DNA of 64,000 nucleotides from Xenorhabdus szentirmaii DSM 16338. GTDB lineage: Bacteria > Pseudomonadota > Gammaproteobacteria > Enterobacterales > Enterobacteriaceae. This document shows positions 20,201 through 33,848 of the stretch, piece after piece. A program made the translations under genes and the position numbers. A model generated the notes under the pieces. It worked only from the letters and a program-made list of their open reading frames with translations. It was not told where the DNA came from and searched no databases. How positions within the stretch are numbered: the stretch's first letter is position 1; the number at the start of each line of letters is the position of its first letter. The stretch spans positions 858,094-922,093 of the forward strand of contig NZ_NIBV01000001.1 in the NCBI RefSeq assembly GCF_002632585.1, written 5' to 3'.

Positions 20201-20297
20201 AGGTTTTCTGGCGAATACCCTGACGCCGTTTGTGGGTGATGCCAATACGCAGACGCCAGAATTCAAGGCTTTTCTGGTTAATGTGGAAAAGGTGTAG
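17250..20297 (+). CDS. fdoG: Formate dehydrogenase-O alpha subunit, selenoprotein (UGA = Sec196)
   Basis: This is the 1015-residue catalytic subunit that oxidises formate to CO2 at a Mo-bis-MGD centre on the periplasmic side. A twin-arginine signal (SRRQFFK, cleavage near AEA) is followed by a 4Fe-4S site with CxxC-x3-C ('CTYCSVGCG') and 'ALCPKGAG'. Codon 196 is an in-frame TGA (17835-17837) in 'DNQARV-U-HGPTVASLAPTFG', exactly where E. coli FdnG/FdoG carries selenocysteine. The reading frame continues without shift to 20297. The two half-ORFs are therefore one gene, not a pseudogene. A SECIS-like hairpin follows the UGA. The gene is 12 bp from fdoH. Confidence 0.96.
17838..17877 (+). promoter_or_regulatory. 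Bacterial SECIS element for Sec196
   Basis: The 40 nt directly after the UGA can fold into two nested stems. The outer one is GACCAA (17842-17847) with TTGGTC (17872-17877). The inner one is AGCAA (17852-17856) with TTGCT (17860-17864), capped by GTC. Position and apical G-U-C fit SelB-binding bacterial SECIS elements. The fold was drawn by eye. Confidence 0.8.
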
Positions 20298-20309
20298 GGG
20301 AGAAAAATT

Positions 20310-21236
20310 ATGTCATTGCAATCTCAGGACATCATTCGCCGCTCAGCCACCAACTCTCTGACTCCCGCGCCTCGTGTGCGGGGAAGTCAGCAAGAAGTGG
20401 CAAAGCTTATCGACGTCACTACCTGTATCGGTTGTAAAGCATGTCAAGTAGCCTGTTCAGAATGGAACGACATCCGGGATGAAATCGGGCACAACGTCGG
20501 TGTTTATGATAATCCGGCCGATTTAACGGCGAAATCATGGACAGTGATGCGGTTTTCCGAAGTTGAAGAACACGGCAAACTGGAATGGCTGATCCGCAAG
20601 GATGGCTGCATGCACTGCGCCGATCCGGGATGCCTGAAAGCCTGCCCTGCGGAAGGGGCGATTATTCAGTATGCCAATGGCATTGTCGATTTTCAGTCAG
20701 AGCACTGCATTGGTTGTGGTTACTGCATTGCAGGCTGTCCATTCGATGTGCCGCGCATTAACAAAGAAGATAACCGCGCTTATAAATGCACGCTGTGTGT
20801 TGATCGTGTTGGTGTGGGGCAAGAGCCAGCGTGCGTGAAAACCTGCCCGACAGGCGCCATTCATTTTGGCAGCAAGCAGGATATGAAAGCACTGGCAGCT
20901 GAACGGGTTGAGGAACTGAAAGGGCGCGGTTATGACAATGCCGGCCTGTATGATCCCGAAGGCGTAGGGGGTACACATGTTATGTATGTGCTGCATCATG
21001 CCAACAAACCGCAGCTCTATCACGGCCTGCCTGAAAATCCCACTATCAGCCCCACCGTGACATTCTGGAAAGGGATCTGGAAGCCATTGGCAGCGATTGG
21101 CTTTGCTGCAACCTTTGCCGCCTCCATTTTCCATTACGTGGGTATCGGCCCGAACCGGGTTTCTAAAGAAGAGGAAGAAAGTGCCCTTGCCTCCCTTGAT
21201 TCGGACAAGGTAAAAAATGAGGAGGTGAAAAAATGA
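20310..21236 (+). CDS. fdoH: Formate dehydrogenase-O beta (iron-sulfur) subunit
   Basis: This 308-residue subunit has four ferredoxin-type 4Fe-4S motifs that relay electrons from the alpha subunit to the membrane cytochrome: '[11 protein letters not shown]' (about residue 40), '[14 protein letters not shown]', '[12 protein letters not shown]' and 'CTLCVDR...CVKTCP'. A single C-terminal membrane anchor (about residues 260-280, [19 protein letters not shown]) is typical of FdnH/FdoH. It overlaps the fdoI start by 4 nt (ATGA). Confidence 0.95.
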   Translation: MSLQSQDIIRRSATNSLTPAPRVRGSQQEVAKLIDVTTCIGCKACQVACSEWNDIRDEIGHNVGVYDNPADLTAKSWTVMRFSEVEEHGKLEWLIRKDGCMHCADPGCLKACPAEGAIIQYANGIVDFQSEHCIGCGYCIAGCPFDVPRINKEDNRAYKCTLCVDRVGVGQEPACVKTCPTGAIHFGSKQDMKALAAERVEELKGRGYDNAGLYDPEGVGGTHVMYVLHHANKPQLYHGLPENPTISPTVTFWKGIWKPLAAIGFAATFAASIFHYVGIGPNRVSKEEEESALASLDSDKVKNEEVKK

Positions 21237-21874
21237 AACAGCGTCGCGATGTCATCATTCGCCATTCTCCGGTTGAACGCGTCAATCATTGGGCCGTTGT
21301 TATCTGCTTTCTGTTCACCGCCATCAGCGGATTGGGGTTTTTCTTTCCTTCCCTGAACTGGATGATGAATATCTTTGGTACGCCGCAACTATCGCGAATC
21401 TTGCATCCATTTTCCGGTTCAGTCATGTTTTTTCTGTTTATCTTTATGTTTTTCAGGTATTTCAAACATAACCTAATAGACAGGGATGACATTGTGTGGG
21501 CAAAGAATATTCACAAAGTGCTGCAAAATGAAGAAGCCGGAGATATCGGTCAATACAATCTCGGTCAGAAAGGCATTTACTGGTCAGTCAGTGTTTGCCT
21601 GCTGTTGTTATTGGTCAGCGGCATTATCATTTGGCGCCCTTATTTTGCGGAATACTTTCCTATCCCACTCATCCGGCTTGCTTTACTGGTTCATTCACTG
21701 GCCGCCATTGGCTTGATCCTGACCATTATCGTACATGCCTATGCGGCTATCTGGGTGAAAGGCTCGGTACGGGCCATGGTTGAAGGCTGGGTGACACGCG
21801 GCTGGGCAAAGAAACACCATCCTCGCTGGTATCGTGAAATCATGAAGCAAGAACAGCAGAAAGAGAAAAAGTAA
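21233..21874 (+). CDS. fdoI: Formate dehydrogenase-O cytochrome b556 gamma subunit
   Basis: This 213-residue protein has four transmembrane helices and carries two hemes b; it passes electrons to quinone. Conserved His occurs in 'ERVNHW' (first helix), 'RILHPFSG' and '[19 protein letters not shown]'. The C-terminal '[11 protein letters not shown]' matches FdoI more closely than FdnI from memory, as does the upstream fdhD. The gene ends 23 bp before a strong terminator. Confidence 0.93.
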   Translation: MKQRRDVIIRHSPVERVNHWAVVICFLFTAISGLGFFFPSLNWMMNIFGTPQLSRILHPFSGSVMFFLFIFMFFRYFKHNLIDRDDIVWAKNIHKVLQNEEAGDIGQYNLGQKGIYWSVSVCLLLLLVSGIIIWRPYFAEYFPIPLIRLALLVHSLAAIGLILTIIVHAYAAIWVKGSVRAMVEGWVTRGWAKKHHPRWYREIMKQEQQKEKK

Positions 21875-21897
21875 ATTTGGAGCAAGGTCTTGATATG

Positions 21898-21936
21898 CCC
21901 CAGAAACATAGCCAACGATGTTTCTGGGGTTTTCTT
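21898..21936 (+). terminator. Rho-independent terminator of fdoGHI
   Basis: A 12-bp perfect stem, CCCCAGAAACAT with ATGTTTCTGGGG, has an 8-nt loop and is followed by TTTTCTT. It ends the fdo operon and faces the convergent mnmE gene. Confidence 0.9.
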
Positions 21937-21957
21937 GTCCGGATAAAATAAGTTTGT

Positions 21958-23322
21958 TTATTTTCCAATGCAAAAACTTGAGAAAATCCGGCCAAGCAAA
22001 TCATCTGATGTAAATTCACCCGTGATTTCACTCAGTGCCTGCTGCGCCAGACGCAATTCTTCTGCCAGCAATTCCCCTGAACGCGCAAATACGAGCTGTT
22101 GATGGCCTTCATGCAAATGCTCTGCCGCTGTATTCAATGCCTGTAAATGGCGGCGGCGCGCAAGAAACCCGCCTTCAGTATTGCTGTTGAAGCCCATTGT
22201 TTCTTTCAGGTGCTCTCGCAGTAAATCAATCCCTTTTCCTTCACGGGCAGAAAGACGGATTAATGTGTAATCACTGATTTCTGCAACGCCTGTTTCTTCT
22301 CCGGTCATATCTGTTTTATTGCGGATCACGGTAATGGGCAGGGAAGGCGGTAATTTCGCCATAAACTCCGGCCAGATTTGTGCAGGCTCAACCGCGTCTG
22401 TGGTTGTGCTGTCCACCATAAACAATACCCTGTCTGCCTGCTCAATTTCTTGCCATGCCCGCTCAATGCCGATACGTTCCACTTCATCACTGGCTTCACG
22501 TAATCCCGCTGTATCAATCACATGCAACGGCATTCCATCAATATGGATGTGTTCGCGCAAAACATCGCGTGTTGTTCCCGCAATATCCGTGACAATCGCG
22601 GCTTCACGCCCCGCCAGTGCATTGAGCAGGCTGGATTTACCCGCATTCGGACGCCCGGCAATCACCACTTTCATCCCTTCACGCAATAAACTGCCCTGAC
22701 GAGCCTGTGAGCGAACCTCTGCCAATTCCGCAATGACCCCGTCCAACTGGGCTTCTATCTTGCCATCAGAAAGAAAATCGATTTCTTCATCGGGAAAATC
22801 AATGGCAGCTTCAACATAGATCCGCAAATGCGTCAGAGCTTCAACCAATTGATGGACTTGATTCGAAAATGCACCTTGCAGGGAATTCATCGCAGAGCGC
22901 GCCGCCTGCTCGGAACTGGCATCAATCAGATCGGCGATAGCCTCTGCTTGTGCCAAATCAAGTTTATCGTTCAGGAAGGCCCGTTCCGAGAATTCCCCCG
23001 GATTGGCAATGCGCACCCCTGAAATCGTCAGGATACGCTTTAACAGTAAATCGAGGATAACAGGCCCGCCATGCCCCTGAAGCTCCAGCACATCTTCTCC
23101 CGTAAAAGAGTTAGGGCCGGGGAAATAAAGCGCAATGCCTTGATCAAGTACCGTACCATCAACATCACGGAAGGGGAGGTAATCGGCATAACGGGGTTTC
23201 GGGAGTTTTCCCAATACCACCTCAGCGACTTCCGCCGCCTTGCGGCCAGAAATACGCAGAATGCCTACACCGCCTCGTCCCGGAGGGGTGGCCTGAGCGA
23301 CTATCGTATCGGTGGTATTCAT
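21958..23322 (-). CDS. mnmE: tRNA modification GTPase MnmE
   Basis: This 454-residue protein works with MnmG to make the 5-carboxymethylaminomethyl group on U34 of tRNAs. It has an N-terminal formyl-THF-binding domain ('[20 protein letters not shown]'), helical domains, a G domain inserted after residue 215 with Walker A '[12 protein letters not shown]', 'DIAGTTRD', 'DTAGLRE' and 'NKTD', and the C-terminal 'FCIGK' motif holding the catalytic Cys. The start at 23322 (MNTTDTI) is the family start; the longer frame adds 18 unrelated residues. Confidence 0.97.
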   Translation of the reverse strand: MNTTDTIVAQATPPGRGGVGILRISGRKAAEVAEVVLGKLPKPRYADYLPFRDVDGTVLDQGIALYFPGPNSFTGEDVLELQGHGGPVILDLLLKRILTISGVRIANPGEFSERAFLNDKLDLAQAEAIADLIDASSEQAARSAMNSLQGAFSNQVHQLVEALTHLRIYVEAAIDFPDEEIDFLSDGKIEAQLDGVIAELAEVRSQARQGSLLREGMKVVIAGRPNAGKSSLLNALAGREAAIVTDIAGTTRDVLREHIHIDGMPLHVIDTAGLREASDEVERIGIERAWQEIEQADRVLFMVDSTTTDAVEPAQIWPEFMAKLPPSLPITVIRNKTDMTGEETGVAEISDYTLIRLSAREGKGIDLLREHLKETMGFNSNTEGGFLARRRHLQALNTAAEHLHEGHQQLVFARSGELLAEELRLAQQALSEITGEFTSDDLLGRIFSSFCIGK

Positions 23323-23406
23323 AAAACTCTCTCTTTTTCTTTTCACTGATGTCACGGAAATAATAAAGGCGGTCATTGACCGCCTTCTGCTTATTTTTTG
23401 AAAGAC

Positions 23407-25050
23407 TTACTTTTTATTGAGGTCGACTTTCTTTTCGCGTTTTTCGCGGGTATGTAAACCACGTTTTTCCAGACTGCGGAAAATAACCTGCTGCTGGATG
23501 ATGGTCACCAAGTTACTGACGATATAGTACAGTACCAGACCAGACGGGAACCACAGGAAGAAGACGGTGAACACGACTGGCATGTAAGTCATGATCTTCT
23601 GCTGCATTGGGTCTGCTACCGTCGTCGGTGACAGCTTCTGGATAACAAACATGGTCACGCCCATCAGCACTGGCAGGATGTAGTAAGGATCTTGTGCAGA
23701 CAAGTCATTAATCCAACCAATGAACGGAGCATGGCGCAGTTCAACAGAACCCATCAACATGTAATAAAGCGCAAGGAAGATTGGCATCTGAATGACCAGA
23801 GGTAAACAACCGCCCAGCGGGTTTACTTTCTCTGTTTTGTACAGCGCCATCATTTCCTGGCTCATGCGTTGACGGTCATCACCAAAACGTTCACGCATTG
23901 CCGTGATTTTTGGCTGCAACAAACGCATTTTCGCCATCGAAGTATATTGCGCCTTGGTCAGCGGGTACATGATACCACGCACGATAAAGGTGATCGCAAT
24001 GATGGAGAAGCCCCAGTTGCCGATGTATTCATGAAGGAATTTCAACAGCTTGAAGAGTGGCTGGGAAATAAACCACAACCAACCGTAATCCACGGTGAGA
24101 TCCAGGTGTGGTGCTACCGCTGCCATTTGATCCTGAATTTCAGGGCCAACCCATAAGGTAGAAGAGATATTCTGTTGGCTTTTTGGTGCGATATTGATGT
24201 TTTCACCTTTGTACCCGATGATCGCCATTTTTTGGTTTTTCAGGTCAATGGTATAGAAATTGCTCGTTTTGTCTTTCTCCGGAACCCACGCTGTGGCGAA
24301 GTATTGCTGGAGCATTGCTACCCAGCCGCCTTGTGTGGTTACGGAAAGCGCCTTACTTTCAATATCATCAAATTTGTATTTTTCGTATTTTGCTTCATCA
24401 GAAGAATAAGCAGCACCACGATAAGTATGCAAGGCAAAATTACTGCTGCCGGTATCGCGATGTTTCGGCAGCTCAGCACTCTGTTTCAGCTGACCGAAGA
24501 ACGCCATCTGCAAGGGTTTATCGGTGACGTTATCGATGCTGTAATCAACAGAGACTGCATAATTACCGCGTTTCAGAACGAAGGTTTTAACGTAAACAAC
24601 GCCATCTGGCGCAGTGTAAGTCATCGGAATTCGCAATTCATCCTGACCATCAGCCAAGGTGAAGCTATTCTGGGTGGTATGATAAAGCGGACGTTCAGCC
24701 TGGTTATCCGGACCATTGATACCCGTTAATCCACTTTGAGCCTGATAAGTAAACTCAGGGGTCGTTTCCAGCAGTTTGAATGGTGTTTTAGAACCAAGGG
24801 TATCTGGATAGGCCAGCAGATCAGCCTCCTCGATATCACCGCCACGGGTATTGATATGCAATGAAAGCACATCGGTTTTCACGGTGATAAGTTTACCTTG
24901 CCCACTGCTTACTTCGCTATCCAGCGTAGTGTTTGTTTGTTGCGTGATCTGGGCCGCTGGTTGTGGGTTCTTATCATTCTCCCACGCTTGCCAGACCAAG
25001 AACGAAACAAACAGCAAAGCGATGAAAAGAAGATTGCGTTGCGAATCCAT
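23407..25050 (-). CDS. yidC: Membrane protein insertase YidC
   Basis: This 547-residue protein has an N-terminal membrane anchor (about 5-20), a large periplasmic beta domain (about 60-345) and five C-terminal helices. The latter hold the insertase core ('[20 protein letters not shown]', with the hydrophilic-groove Arg). It ends with a basic tail ([13 protein letters not shown]). It inserts and folds inner-membrane proteins with or without Sec. It lies 2 bp after yidD in the rpmH-rnpA-yidD-yidC cluster. Confidence 0.98.
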   Translation of the reverse strand: MDSQRNLLFIALLFVSFLVWQAWENDKNPQPAAQITQQTNTTLDSEVSSGQGKLITVKTDVLSLHINTRGGDIEEADLLAYPDTLGSKTPFKLLETTPEFTYQAQSGLTGINGPDNQAERPLYHTTQNSFTLADGQDELRIPMTYTAPDGVVYVKTFVLKRGNYAVSVDYSIDNVTDKPLQMAFFGQLKQSAELPKHRDTGSSNFALHTYRGAAYSSDEAKYEKYKFDDIESKALSVTTQGGWVAMLQQYFATAWVPEKDKTSNFYTIDLKNQKMAIIGYKGENINIAPKSQQNISSTLWVGPEIQDQMAAVAPHLDLTVDYGWLWFISQPLFKLLKFLHEYIGNWGFSIIAITFIVRGIMYPLTKAQYTSMAKMRLLQPKITAMRERFGDDRQRMSQEMMALYKTEKVNPLGGCLPLVIQMPIFLALYYMLMGSVELRHAPFIGWINDLSAQDPYYILPVLMGVTMFVIQKLSPTTVADPMQQKIMTYMPVVFTVFFLWFPSGLVLYYIVSNLVTIIQQQVIFRSLEKRGLHTREKREKKVDLNKK

Positions 25051-25052
25051 CG

Positions 25053-25310
25053 TTAATGTTCTCTGTTATCGTCGTTTTTAGGTGGGACGGGATCATCACC
25101 ACCTTTGTGTAAAGGGTGGCATTTTAATACGCGTTTCACTGTTAACCAACTGCCTTTTATCATTCCAAACCTGCGCAATGCCTCAATGCCATACTGGGAA
25201 CAGGTAGGGTTGAAACGACAGCGAGGCCCCAGCAGTGGACTAATCACCAACTGGTAGCCTCTAATTAAAGCAATCAGGATGCGCGAACCAAGCGACTGTG
25301 ACGACGCCAT
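25053..25310 (-). CDS. yidD: Membrane protein insertion efficiency factor YidD
   Basis: This 85-residue protein has the YidD core '[20 protein letters not shown]' with two invariant Cys, then '[10 protein letters not shown]' and '[13 protein letters not shown]'. It is an amphipathic peripheral membrane protein that aids YidC/Sec insertion. Its start overlaps the rnpA end by 37 nt in another frame, as is normal in enterobacteria. Confidence 0.97.
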   Translation of the reverse strand: MASSQSLGSRILIALIRGYQLVISPLLGPRCRFNPTCSQYGIEALRRFGMIKGSWLTVKRVLKCHPLHKGGDDPVPPKNDDNREH

Positions 25311-25633
25311 AATTTGCCCAAAGCTTCCGTCAGCTCACGGTTATCGAGCTCAGAGACCCCTTTTCTCACCAAAATCACAAAATCCATTGACGGTAATTTA
25401 TGTTGGTTTAAACGAAAACTTTCACGAGCCAGTCGTTTGATACGATTACGCTCATGGGCTCGTTTAACATTTTTTTTGGCGACAGTTAGACCGATGCGGG
25501 GATGCCCCAGCTCATTCAAGCGCCCGAGAATAGTGAGCTCTGCGGTGCTTGCCCGTTGTGGCTGCTGGAAAACATAAGTGAAATGCTCGGGAGTTAACAA
25601 ACGTAACTCCCTCGGAAAAGCGAGCTTAACCAC
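25274..25633 (-). CDS. rnpA: RNase P protein component
   Basis: This 119-residue basic protein is the RNase P subunit that binds the 5' leader of pre-tRNA. The RNR motif lies in '[18 protein letters not shown]' (about residues 57-74), with '[14 protein letters not shown]' just before it. It is located between rpmH and yidD in the conserved order. Confidence 0.97.
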   Translation of the reverse strand: MVKLAFPRELRLLTPEHFTYVFQQPQRASTAELTILGRLNELGHPRIGLTVAKKNVKRAHERNRIKRLARESFRLNQHKLPSMDFVILVRKGVSELDNRELTEALGKLWRRHSRLVRAS

Positions 25634-25651
25634 GTGGTATGGTTAGCTTTA

Positions 25652-26523
<872 letters not shown>

Positions 26524-27912
26524 GTGTCACTTTCGCTTTGGCAGCAATGTCTTGCCCGTTTGCAGGATGAGTTACCTGCCACAGAATTCAGTATGTGGAT
26601 ACGACCCCTTCAGGCAGAACTGAGTGATAACACTTTGGCTCTCTATGCCCCCAACCGTTTTGTTCTGGATTGGGTAAGAGAGAAGTATATCAACAATATC
26701 AATTTGTTATTAAATGATTTCTGTGGTCCTGAAGTACCGTTGCTGCGTTTTGAAGTAGGAAATAAACCTATTTCAGCCAACCAGTCTACATCTCAGAAAA
26801 TCATTGCCGATATGCCGGTTGCTGTTGTGCCGTCCAGTTCATCTGTACGCCCGAGCTGGGACACCGCAAAAGCCCAGCCAGAGTTATCCTATCGCTCTAA
26901 TGTGAATCCCAAGCACACATTCGATAACTTTGTTGAAGGTAAATCCAACCAACTCGCCAGAGCTGCCGCGAGGCAAGTTGCCGACAATCCGGGGGGCGCA
27001 TACAATCCCCTGTTCCTCTATGGCGGAACCGGACTGGGTAAAACCCACCTTTTGCATGCCGTTGGCAATAGCATCATGGCACGCAAAGCCAATGCAAAAG
27101 TGGTATACATGCATTCTGAACGTTTTGTTCAGGACATGGTCAAAGCATTGCAAAACAATGCGATAGAAGAATTTAAACGTTATTATCGCTCAGTGGATGC
27201 CCTGTTGATCGATGATATTCAGTTTTTTGCAAATAAAGAGCGATCCCAAGAAGAATTCTTCCATACGTTCAATGCCCTGTTGGAAGGTAATCAACAGATT
27301 ATTCTGACATCAGACCGCTATCCGAAAGAGATCAATGGCGTCGAAGACCGGTTAAAATCCCGCTTTGGCTGGGGATTGACCGTTGCTATCGAACCACCGG
27401 AGCTGGAAACACGCGTCGCTATTCTGATGAAGAAAGCAGACGAAAACCAAATCCAGTTGCCGGGCGAAGTGGCTTTCTTTATTGCCAAACGCCTGCGATC
27501 CAACGTTCGTGAGCTAGAAGGCGCTTTGAATCGGGTCATCGCCAACGCCAACTTTACCGGTCGTGCAATTACCATTGATTTTGTACGTGAAGCATTACGT
27601 GATTTATTGGCTCTACAGGAAAAGCTGGTCACTATTGATAATATTCAGAAAACTGTCGCTGAATATTACAAAATCAAGGTTGCAGACCTGCTTTCCAAAC
27701 GTCGTTCGCGCTCCGTTGCCCGCCCGAGACAAATGGCAATGGCGCTGGCAAAAGAGCTGACCAATCACAGCTTGCCTGAAATCGGGGATGCCTTTGGTGG
27801 ACGTGACCATACAACGGTACTTCACGCGTGTCGTAAAATCGAACAGCTGCGTGAAGAGAGTCATGACATCAAAGAAGATTTTTCCAACTTAATCAGAACA
27901 TTATCTTCCTAG
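26524..27912 (+). CDS. dnaA: Chromosomal replication initiator DnaA
   Basis: This 462-residue protein has domain I (residues 1-90, '[20 protein letters not shown]'), a variable linker, and AAA+ domain III with Walker A '[13 protein letters not shown]' (about 170-182) and Walker B '[10 protein letters not shown]'. Domain IV carries the DnaA-box binding signature '[18 protein letters not shown]' near residue 420-440. The start is GTG, as in E. coli, with a GGGGAG site 10 nt upstream. It is 4 bp from dnaN. Confidence 0.98.
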   Translation: MSLSLWQQCLARLQDELPATEFSMWIRPLQAELSDNTLALYAPNRFVLDWVREKYINNINLLLNDFCGPEVPLLRFEVGNKPISANQSTSQKIIADMPVAVVPSSSSVRPSWDTAKAQPELSYRSNVNPKHTFDNFVEGKSNQLARAAARQVADNPGGAYNPLFLYGGTGLGKTHLLHAVGNSIMARKANAKVVYMHSERFVQDMVKALQNNAIEEFKRYYRSVDALLIDDIQFFANKERSQEEFFHTFNALLEGNQQIILTSDRYPKEINGVEDRLKSRFGWGLTVAIEPPELETRVAILMKKADENQIQLPGEVAFFIAKRLRSNVRELEGALNRVIANANFTGRAITIDFVREALRDLLALQEKLVTIDNIQKTVAEYYKIKVADLLSKRRSRSVARPRQMAMALAKELTNHSLPEIGDAFGGRDHTTVLHACRKIEQLREESHDIKEDFSNLIRTLSS

Positions 27913-27916
27913 CGCT

Positions 27917-29017
27917 ATGAAATTCATCATTGAACGTGAGCAATTATTAAAACCTTTGCAGCAGGTGAGCAGCCCCTTGGGAGGCCGCCCTACCCTGCCT
28001 ATTTTAGGCAACTTATTATTGCAGGTCACAGAAGGCTCTCTGCTGTTAACCGGCACCGATTTAGAAATGGAAATGAAAGCGCGGGTTGCACTGACTCAAC
28101 CACATGAACAAGGTGCAACCACTATTCCTGCGCGTAAATTCTTTGACATCTGGCGCGGGTTGCCTGATGGTGCAGAAATCAGCGTGGAATTGGACGGCGA
28201 TCGCATTCTCGTGCGATCCGGCCGCAGCCGCTTTTCACTCTCAACCCTGCCTGCTTCCGATTTCCCCAATCTCGACGACTGGCAGAGCGAAGTTGAATTT
28301 TCTCTGCCACAAGCCACACTGAAACGTCTGATTGAATCCACTCAATTTTCCATGGCGCATCAGGATGTCCGCTATTACTTGAACGGCATGTTATTCGAAA
28401 CCGAAGGGGAAGAATTGCGTACCGTTGCAACAGATGGTCACCGTCTGGCCGTTTGTTCCATGGGGATCGGGCAAAACCTCCCCTCTCATTCAGTGATTGT
28501 TCCCCGCAAAGGGGTCATTGAATTAATGCGTCTGCTGGATGGCGGTGACAATCCGCTGCAACTTCAGATTGGCAGCAATAACATTCGCGCCCACGTTGGT
28601 GATTTCATCTTCACATCAAAATTGGTTGATGGCCGTTTTCCTGACTACCGCCGTGTACTGCCGAAAAATCCAGATAAAACACTGGTCGCCAATTGTGACA
28701 CGCTTAAACAAGCATTTTCACGGGCAGCGATTTTATCCAACGAAAAATTCCGGGGTGTCCGCATCTACTTAAGCGAAAACCAACTCAGAATTACAGCCAA
28801 TAACCCTGAGCAGGAAGAAGCTGAAGAAATCGTAGATGTCAGCTACCAAGGCACTGAAATGGAAATTGGTTTCAATGTCAGCTATGTATTGGATGTTTTA
28901 AACGCATTAAAATGCGAGCAGGTCAGCTTGTTGCTGACAGATGCCACATCCAGCGTGAAAATTGAGAATTCAGCCAGTCAGGCTGCCACTTATGTCGTGA
29001 TGCCAATGCGTCTGTAA
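27917..29017 (+). CDS. dnaN: DNA polymerase III beta clamp
   Basis: This 366-residue protein is the usual length and begins MKFIIEREQLLKPLQQVSSP. It has three repeated clamp domains ending 'ATYVVMPMRL'. It forms the ring clamp that tethers the replicative polymerase. It follows dnaA by 4 bp and precedes recF by 32 bp. Confidence 0.98.
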   Translation: MKFIIEREQLLKPLQQVSSPLGGRPTLPILGNLLLQVTEGSLLLTGTDLEMEMKARVALTQPHEQGATTIPARKFFDIWRGLPDGAEISVELDGDRILVRSGRSRFSLSTLPASDFPNLDDWQSEVEFSLPQATLKRLIESTQFSMAHQDVRYYLNGMLFETEGEELRTVATDGHRLAVCSMGIGQNLPSHSVIVPRKGVIELMRLLDGGDNPLQLQIGSNNIRAHVGDFIFTSKLVDGRFPDYRRVLPKNPDKTLVANCDTLKQAFSRAAILSNEKFRGVRIYLSENQLRITANNPEQEEAEEIVDVSYQGTEMEIGFNVSYVLDVLNALKCEQVSLLLTDATSSVKIENSASQAATYVVMPMRL

Positions 29018-29049
29018 AAATGCGCCTGTAACAACATTAACTCATATAT

Positions 29050-30141
29050 ATGATTCTCTCACGTTTGCTAATCCGCGATTTTCGCAATATCGCGGATGCT
29101 GACTTACCACTGGCAACTGGTTTTAATTTTCTGGTTGGGCCAAATGGCAGCGGCAAAACAAGTATATTGGAAGCCATTTATACATTGGGCCACGGCCGGG
29201 CTTTCCGAAGCATTCAGGCAGGAAGGGTGATCCGCCACGATTGTGAAGAATTCATTCTTCATGGGCGGCTTGATCAACAATGCCATGAACGCTCCTTGTC
29301 GGTAGGACTGAGCAAAAACCGTCAGGGCGACAGCAAAGTCAGGATAGATGGCAGTGATGGGCATAAAATAGCTGAATTGGCAAAAATGCTGCCAATGCAG
29401 CTTATCACCCCTGAAGGGTTCACTTTGTTGAACGGCGGCCCAAAATATCGCCGGGCATTTATTGATTGGGGCTGCTTTCACAATGAACCCCGTTTTTTTA
29501 TGGCCTGGAGCAACCTGAAAAGGCTGCTCAAACAACGCAATGCCGCATTGCGGCAAGTGACCCGCTACAGCCAGATCCTGCATTGGGATCGTGAGCTTGC
29601 TCCGCTGGCGACTGAAATAAGCCAATGGCGGGCTGAATACATTGCAGGTATTTCTGAAGATATCGAAAAAACCTGCCAACAATTTTTACCTGAATTCACC
29701 CTCAGTATCAGCTTCCAACAAGGCTGGGACAAAGAAAGTGAATACGCTGAATTGCTCGAACGGCAATTTGAGCGTGACAGGGCGCTAACCTACACCGCTT
29801 CCGGCCCCCATAAAGCGGATCTTCGGATCAGGGCGGACGGCACACCAGTAGAGGACATGCTTTCCCGTGGTCAGTTAAAATTACTGATGTGCGCGTTGCG
29901 GTTAGCACAGGGTGAATATTTCACCCGACAGAGCGGGCAACAATGCCTGTATCTGCTTGATGATTTTGCCTCAGAATTGGATGCCGGTCGTCGTCAGCTA
30001 TTAGCCGAGCGTCTAAAATCTACGCAAGCCCAAGTGTTTGTCAGTGCAATCACTCCTGGGCAAGTTACAGACATGATTGATGTAAATAGCAGGATGTTTC
30101 GCGTAGAACATGGCAAAATAGGGATTCAACCACAGGATTAG
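29050..30141 (+). CDS. recF: RecF recombination mediator ATPase
   Basis: This 363-residue SMC-like ABC ATPase loads RecA at gapped DNA. Walker A is '[15 protein letters not shown]' (about residues 30-44), the signature is '[18 protein letters not shown]' (about 283-300) and Walker B is '[11 protein letters not shown]'. It starts at ATG 29050 and ends 18 bp before gyrB. Confidence 0.98.
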   Translation: MILSRLLIRDFRNIADADLPLATGFNFLVGPNGSGKTSILEAIYTLGHGRAFRSIQAGRVIRHDCEEFILHGRLDQQCHERSLSVGLSKNRQGDSKVRIDGSDGHKIAELAKMLPMQLITPEGFTLLNGGPKYRRAFIDWGCFHNEPRFFMAWSNLKRLLKQRNAALRQVTRYSQILHWDRELAPLATEISQWRAEYIAGISEDIEKTCQQFLPEFTLSISFQQGWDKESEYAELLERQFERDRALTYTASGPHKADLRIRADGTPVEDMLSRGQLKLLMCALRLAQGEYFTRQSGQQCLYLLDDFASELDAGRRQLLAERLKSTQAQVFVSAITPGQVTDMIDVNSRMFRVEHGKIGIQPQD

Positions 30142-32574
<2,433 letters not shown>

Positions 32575-32586
32575 TCGCACCATTAT

Positions 32587-32613
32587 CCACATCCCAGGCT
32601 ATCTGGGATGTGG
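32587..32613 (+). terminator. Hairpin downstream of gyrB
   Basis: An 11-bp perfect stem, CCACATCCCAG with CTGGGATGTGG, and a 5-nt loop begin 12 bp after the gyrB stop. The U tract after it is poor (TCATTCC). It still is the best end point for the dnaA-dnaN-recF-gyrB transcript. Confidence 0.65.
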
Positions 32614-32657
32614 TCATTCCCCAACAATCCATATCCCAAATAAAACCCTTACCGTTC

Positions 32658-32750
32658 TATACCCTTCATCTTTCAAGTGACAATCTGGCTGGATTTCCTC
32701 ATTCACCTTGGTCATCGTTTTATAAACATACAGTTATCTATAATTTCCGA
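32658..32750 (-). repeat. Truncated copy of the dispersed Xenorhabdus-type repeat
   Basis: The sequence begins TATACCCTTCATCTTTCAAG and continues through CTCATTCACC, TTTTATAAACATACAGTTAT and CTATAATTTCCG. It aligns with the reverse complement of the right half of the complete element at about 55459-55665 (CATTCACTCCGG, TTATAAACACACGGTTATC, TATGCTTCCGG). The other half is missing. The rest of the 32614-33141 gap is AT-rich and shows no gene, only the leader of the LuxR-type regulator. Confidence 0.75.
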
Positions 32751-33141
32751 AAAGTCATAAAACCTTTGGCTGAATAAATCCGTTCCTGTGGAATTTATTA
32801 TTACCTTACGGCCTCGCAACCTCTTAAAATCCAACAGAAATAGGAAAAAAGACATGGCATTAATTCTAAAGAAAATGATATTAATGAAAGGGTGTTACAA
32901 AAAAAATTCCATATATAAAAATTAACTCACAATAATAAAGATTAGGATAATGATACTAAAATCCAATAATAGACAAAGCACAAACAAAAAAATTAAATGT
33001 TATTCTGGAATTTTTCTCTTTATTTTAATTATTGGGATATAGATATTGTTTCCGAGAAATCTTTGAAAAAAACATATTGTTTTCACAATAATAATAGTTT
33101 AGTTTTTATTATGTCTTTACATATAAATAACAGGAGGGATT

Positions 33142-33846
33142 ATGACAAATTTAATTTACCAAGGTGATTATGAATGTATAAACAATACATATACAATAAC
33201 ACAATTTAAAAAATCTATCCTCAACATCATAAATAAATATAACTATCAATATTACTCACTATACCAAGAAAACCCTTATCCATTAACAAAACGAAAGTCT
33301 TATTACATTAACAGTTTTGATGAATATTTCAATATTAGTGAGGATTCACATAGAACTGTACTTCACTCATTTGATATTATTTCATCCACCACAGTTTCAC
33401 ATCTTATTTCATGGAATGAAAGTCTTAATAGTCACCACCCCGAAACTTGGTCTAACTTTAATCTTAATGATGATATATTAATTCATTCAACAGTCCATAA
33501 CACGAAAAAAAGTGAAAAAACATTGTGTTCCTTTTTTAAAAAAAATAGCCATCAAGATATAAAAGAAAAACCTGAAGATACAAGACAATTAATTTTCTTA
33601 TCAGAATTGATAGCAAATAAATTTTCTAGATTAGTCACTGATGATATGTGCATACCTCCTCTCACCGTTCGTGAAATAGAAATAATGCGTTGGGCTTCAG
33701 AAGGGAAAACATCCGCAGATATTGGCAAGATATTAGAACTTTCAACCAGAACAGTCAATTTCCATATTGCCAATATTCTCGAAAAACTGGCGGTACCCAA
33801 TAAGGTTGCCGCCATAGCTAAAGCTATATGTTATAATTTAATATAA
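33142..33846 (+). CDS. LuxR-family transcriptional regulator, orphan (solo) type
   Basis: This 234-residue protein has a C-terminal LuxR HTH (about residues 170-230, 'PPLTVREIEIMRWASEGKTS', 'STRTVNFHIANILEKL'). The N-terminal half (about 1-150) has the size of an autoinducer-binding domain, but the usual conserved W, Y and D-P positions are not apparent. It may sense another signal. A strong AGGAGG at 33132-33137 sets the start. No luxI-type synthase is present. It converges with the biosynthetic operon (2 bp between stops) and could control it, which is inference. Very AT-rich codon use. Confidence 0.8.
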   Translation: MTNLIYQGDYECINNTYTITQFKKSILNIINKYNYQYYSLYQENPYPLTKRKSYYINSFDEYFNISEDSHRTVLHSFDIISSTTVSHLISWNESLNSHHPETWSNFNLNDDILIHSTVHNTKKSEKTLCSFFKKNSHQDIKEKPEDTRQLIFLSELIANKFSRLVTDDMCIPPLTVREIEIMRWASEGKTSADIGKILELSTRTVNFHIANILEKLAVPNKVAAIAKAICYNLI

Positions 33847-33848
33847 TA

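Noticed and set aside
29104..29682. 192-codon minus-strand ORF inside recF
   Set aside because: Shadow frame; no ribosome site or domain, fully within recF.
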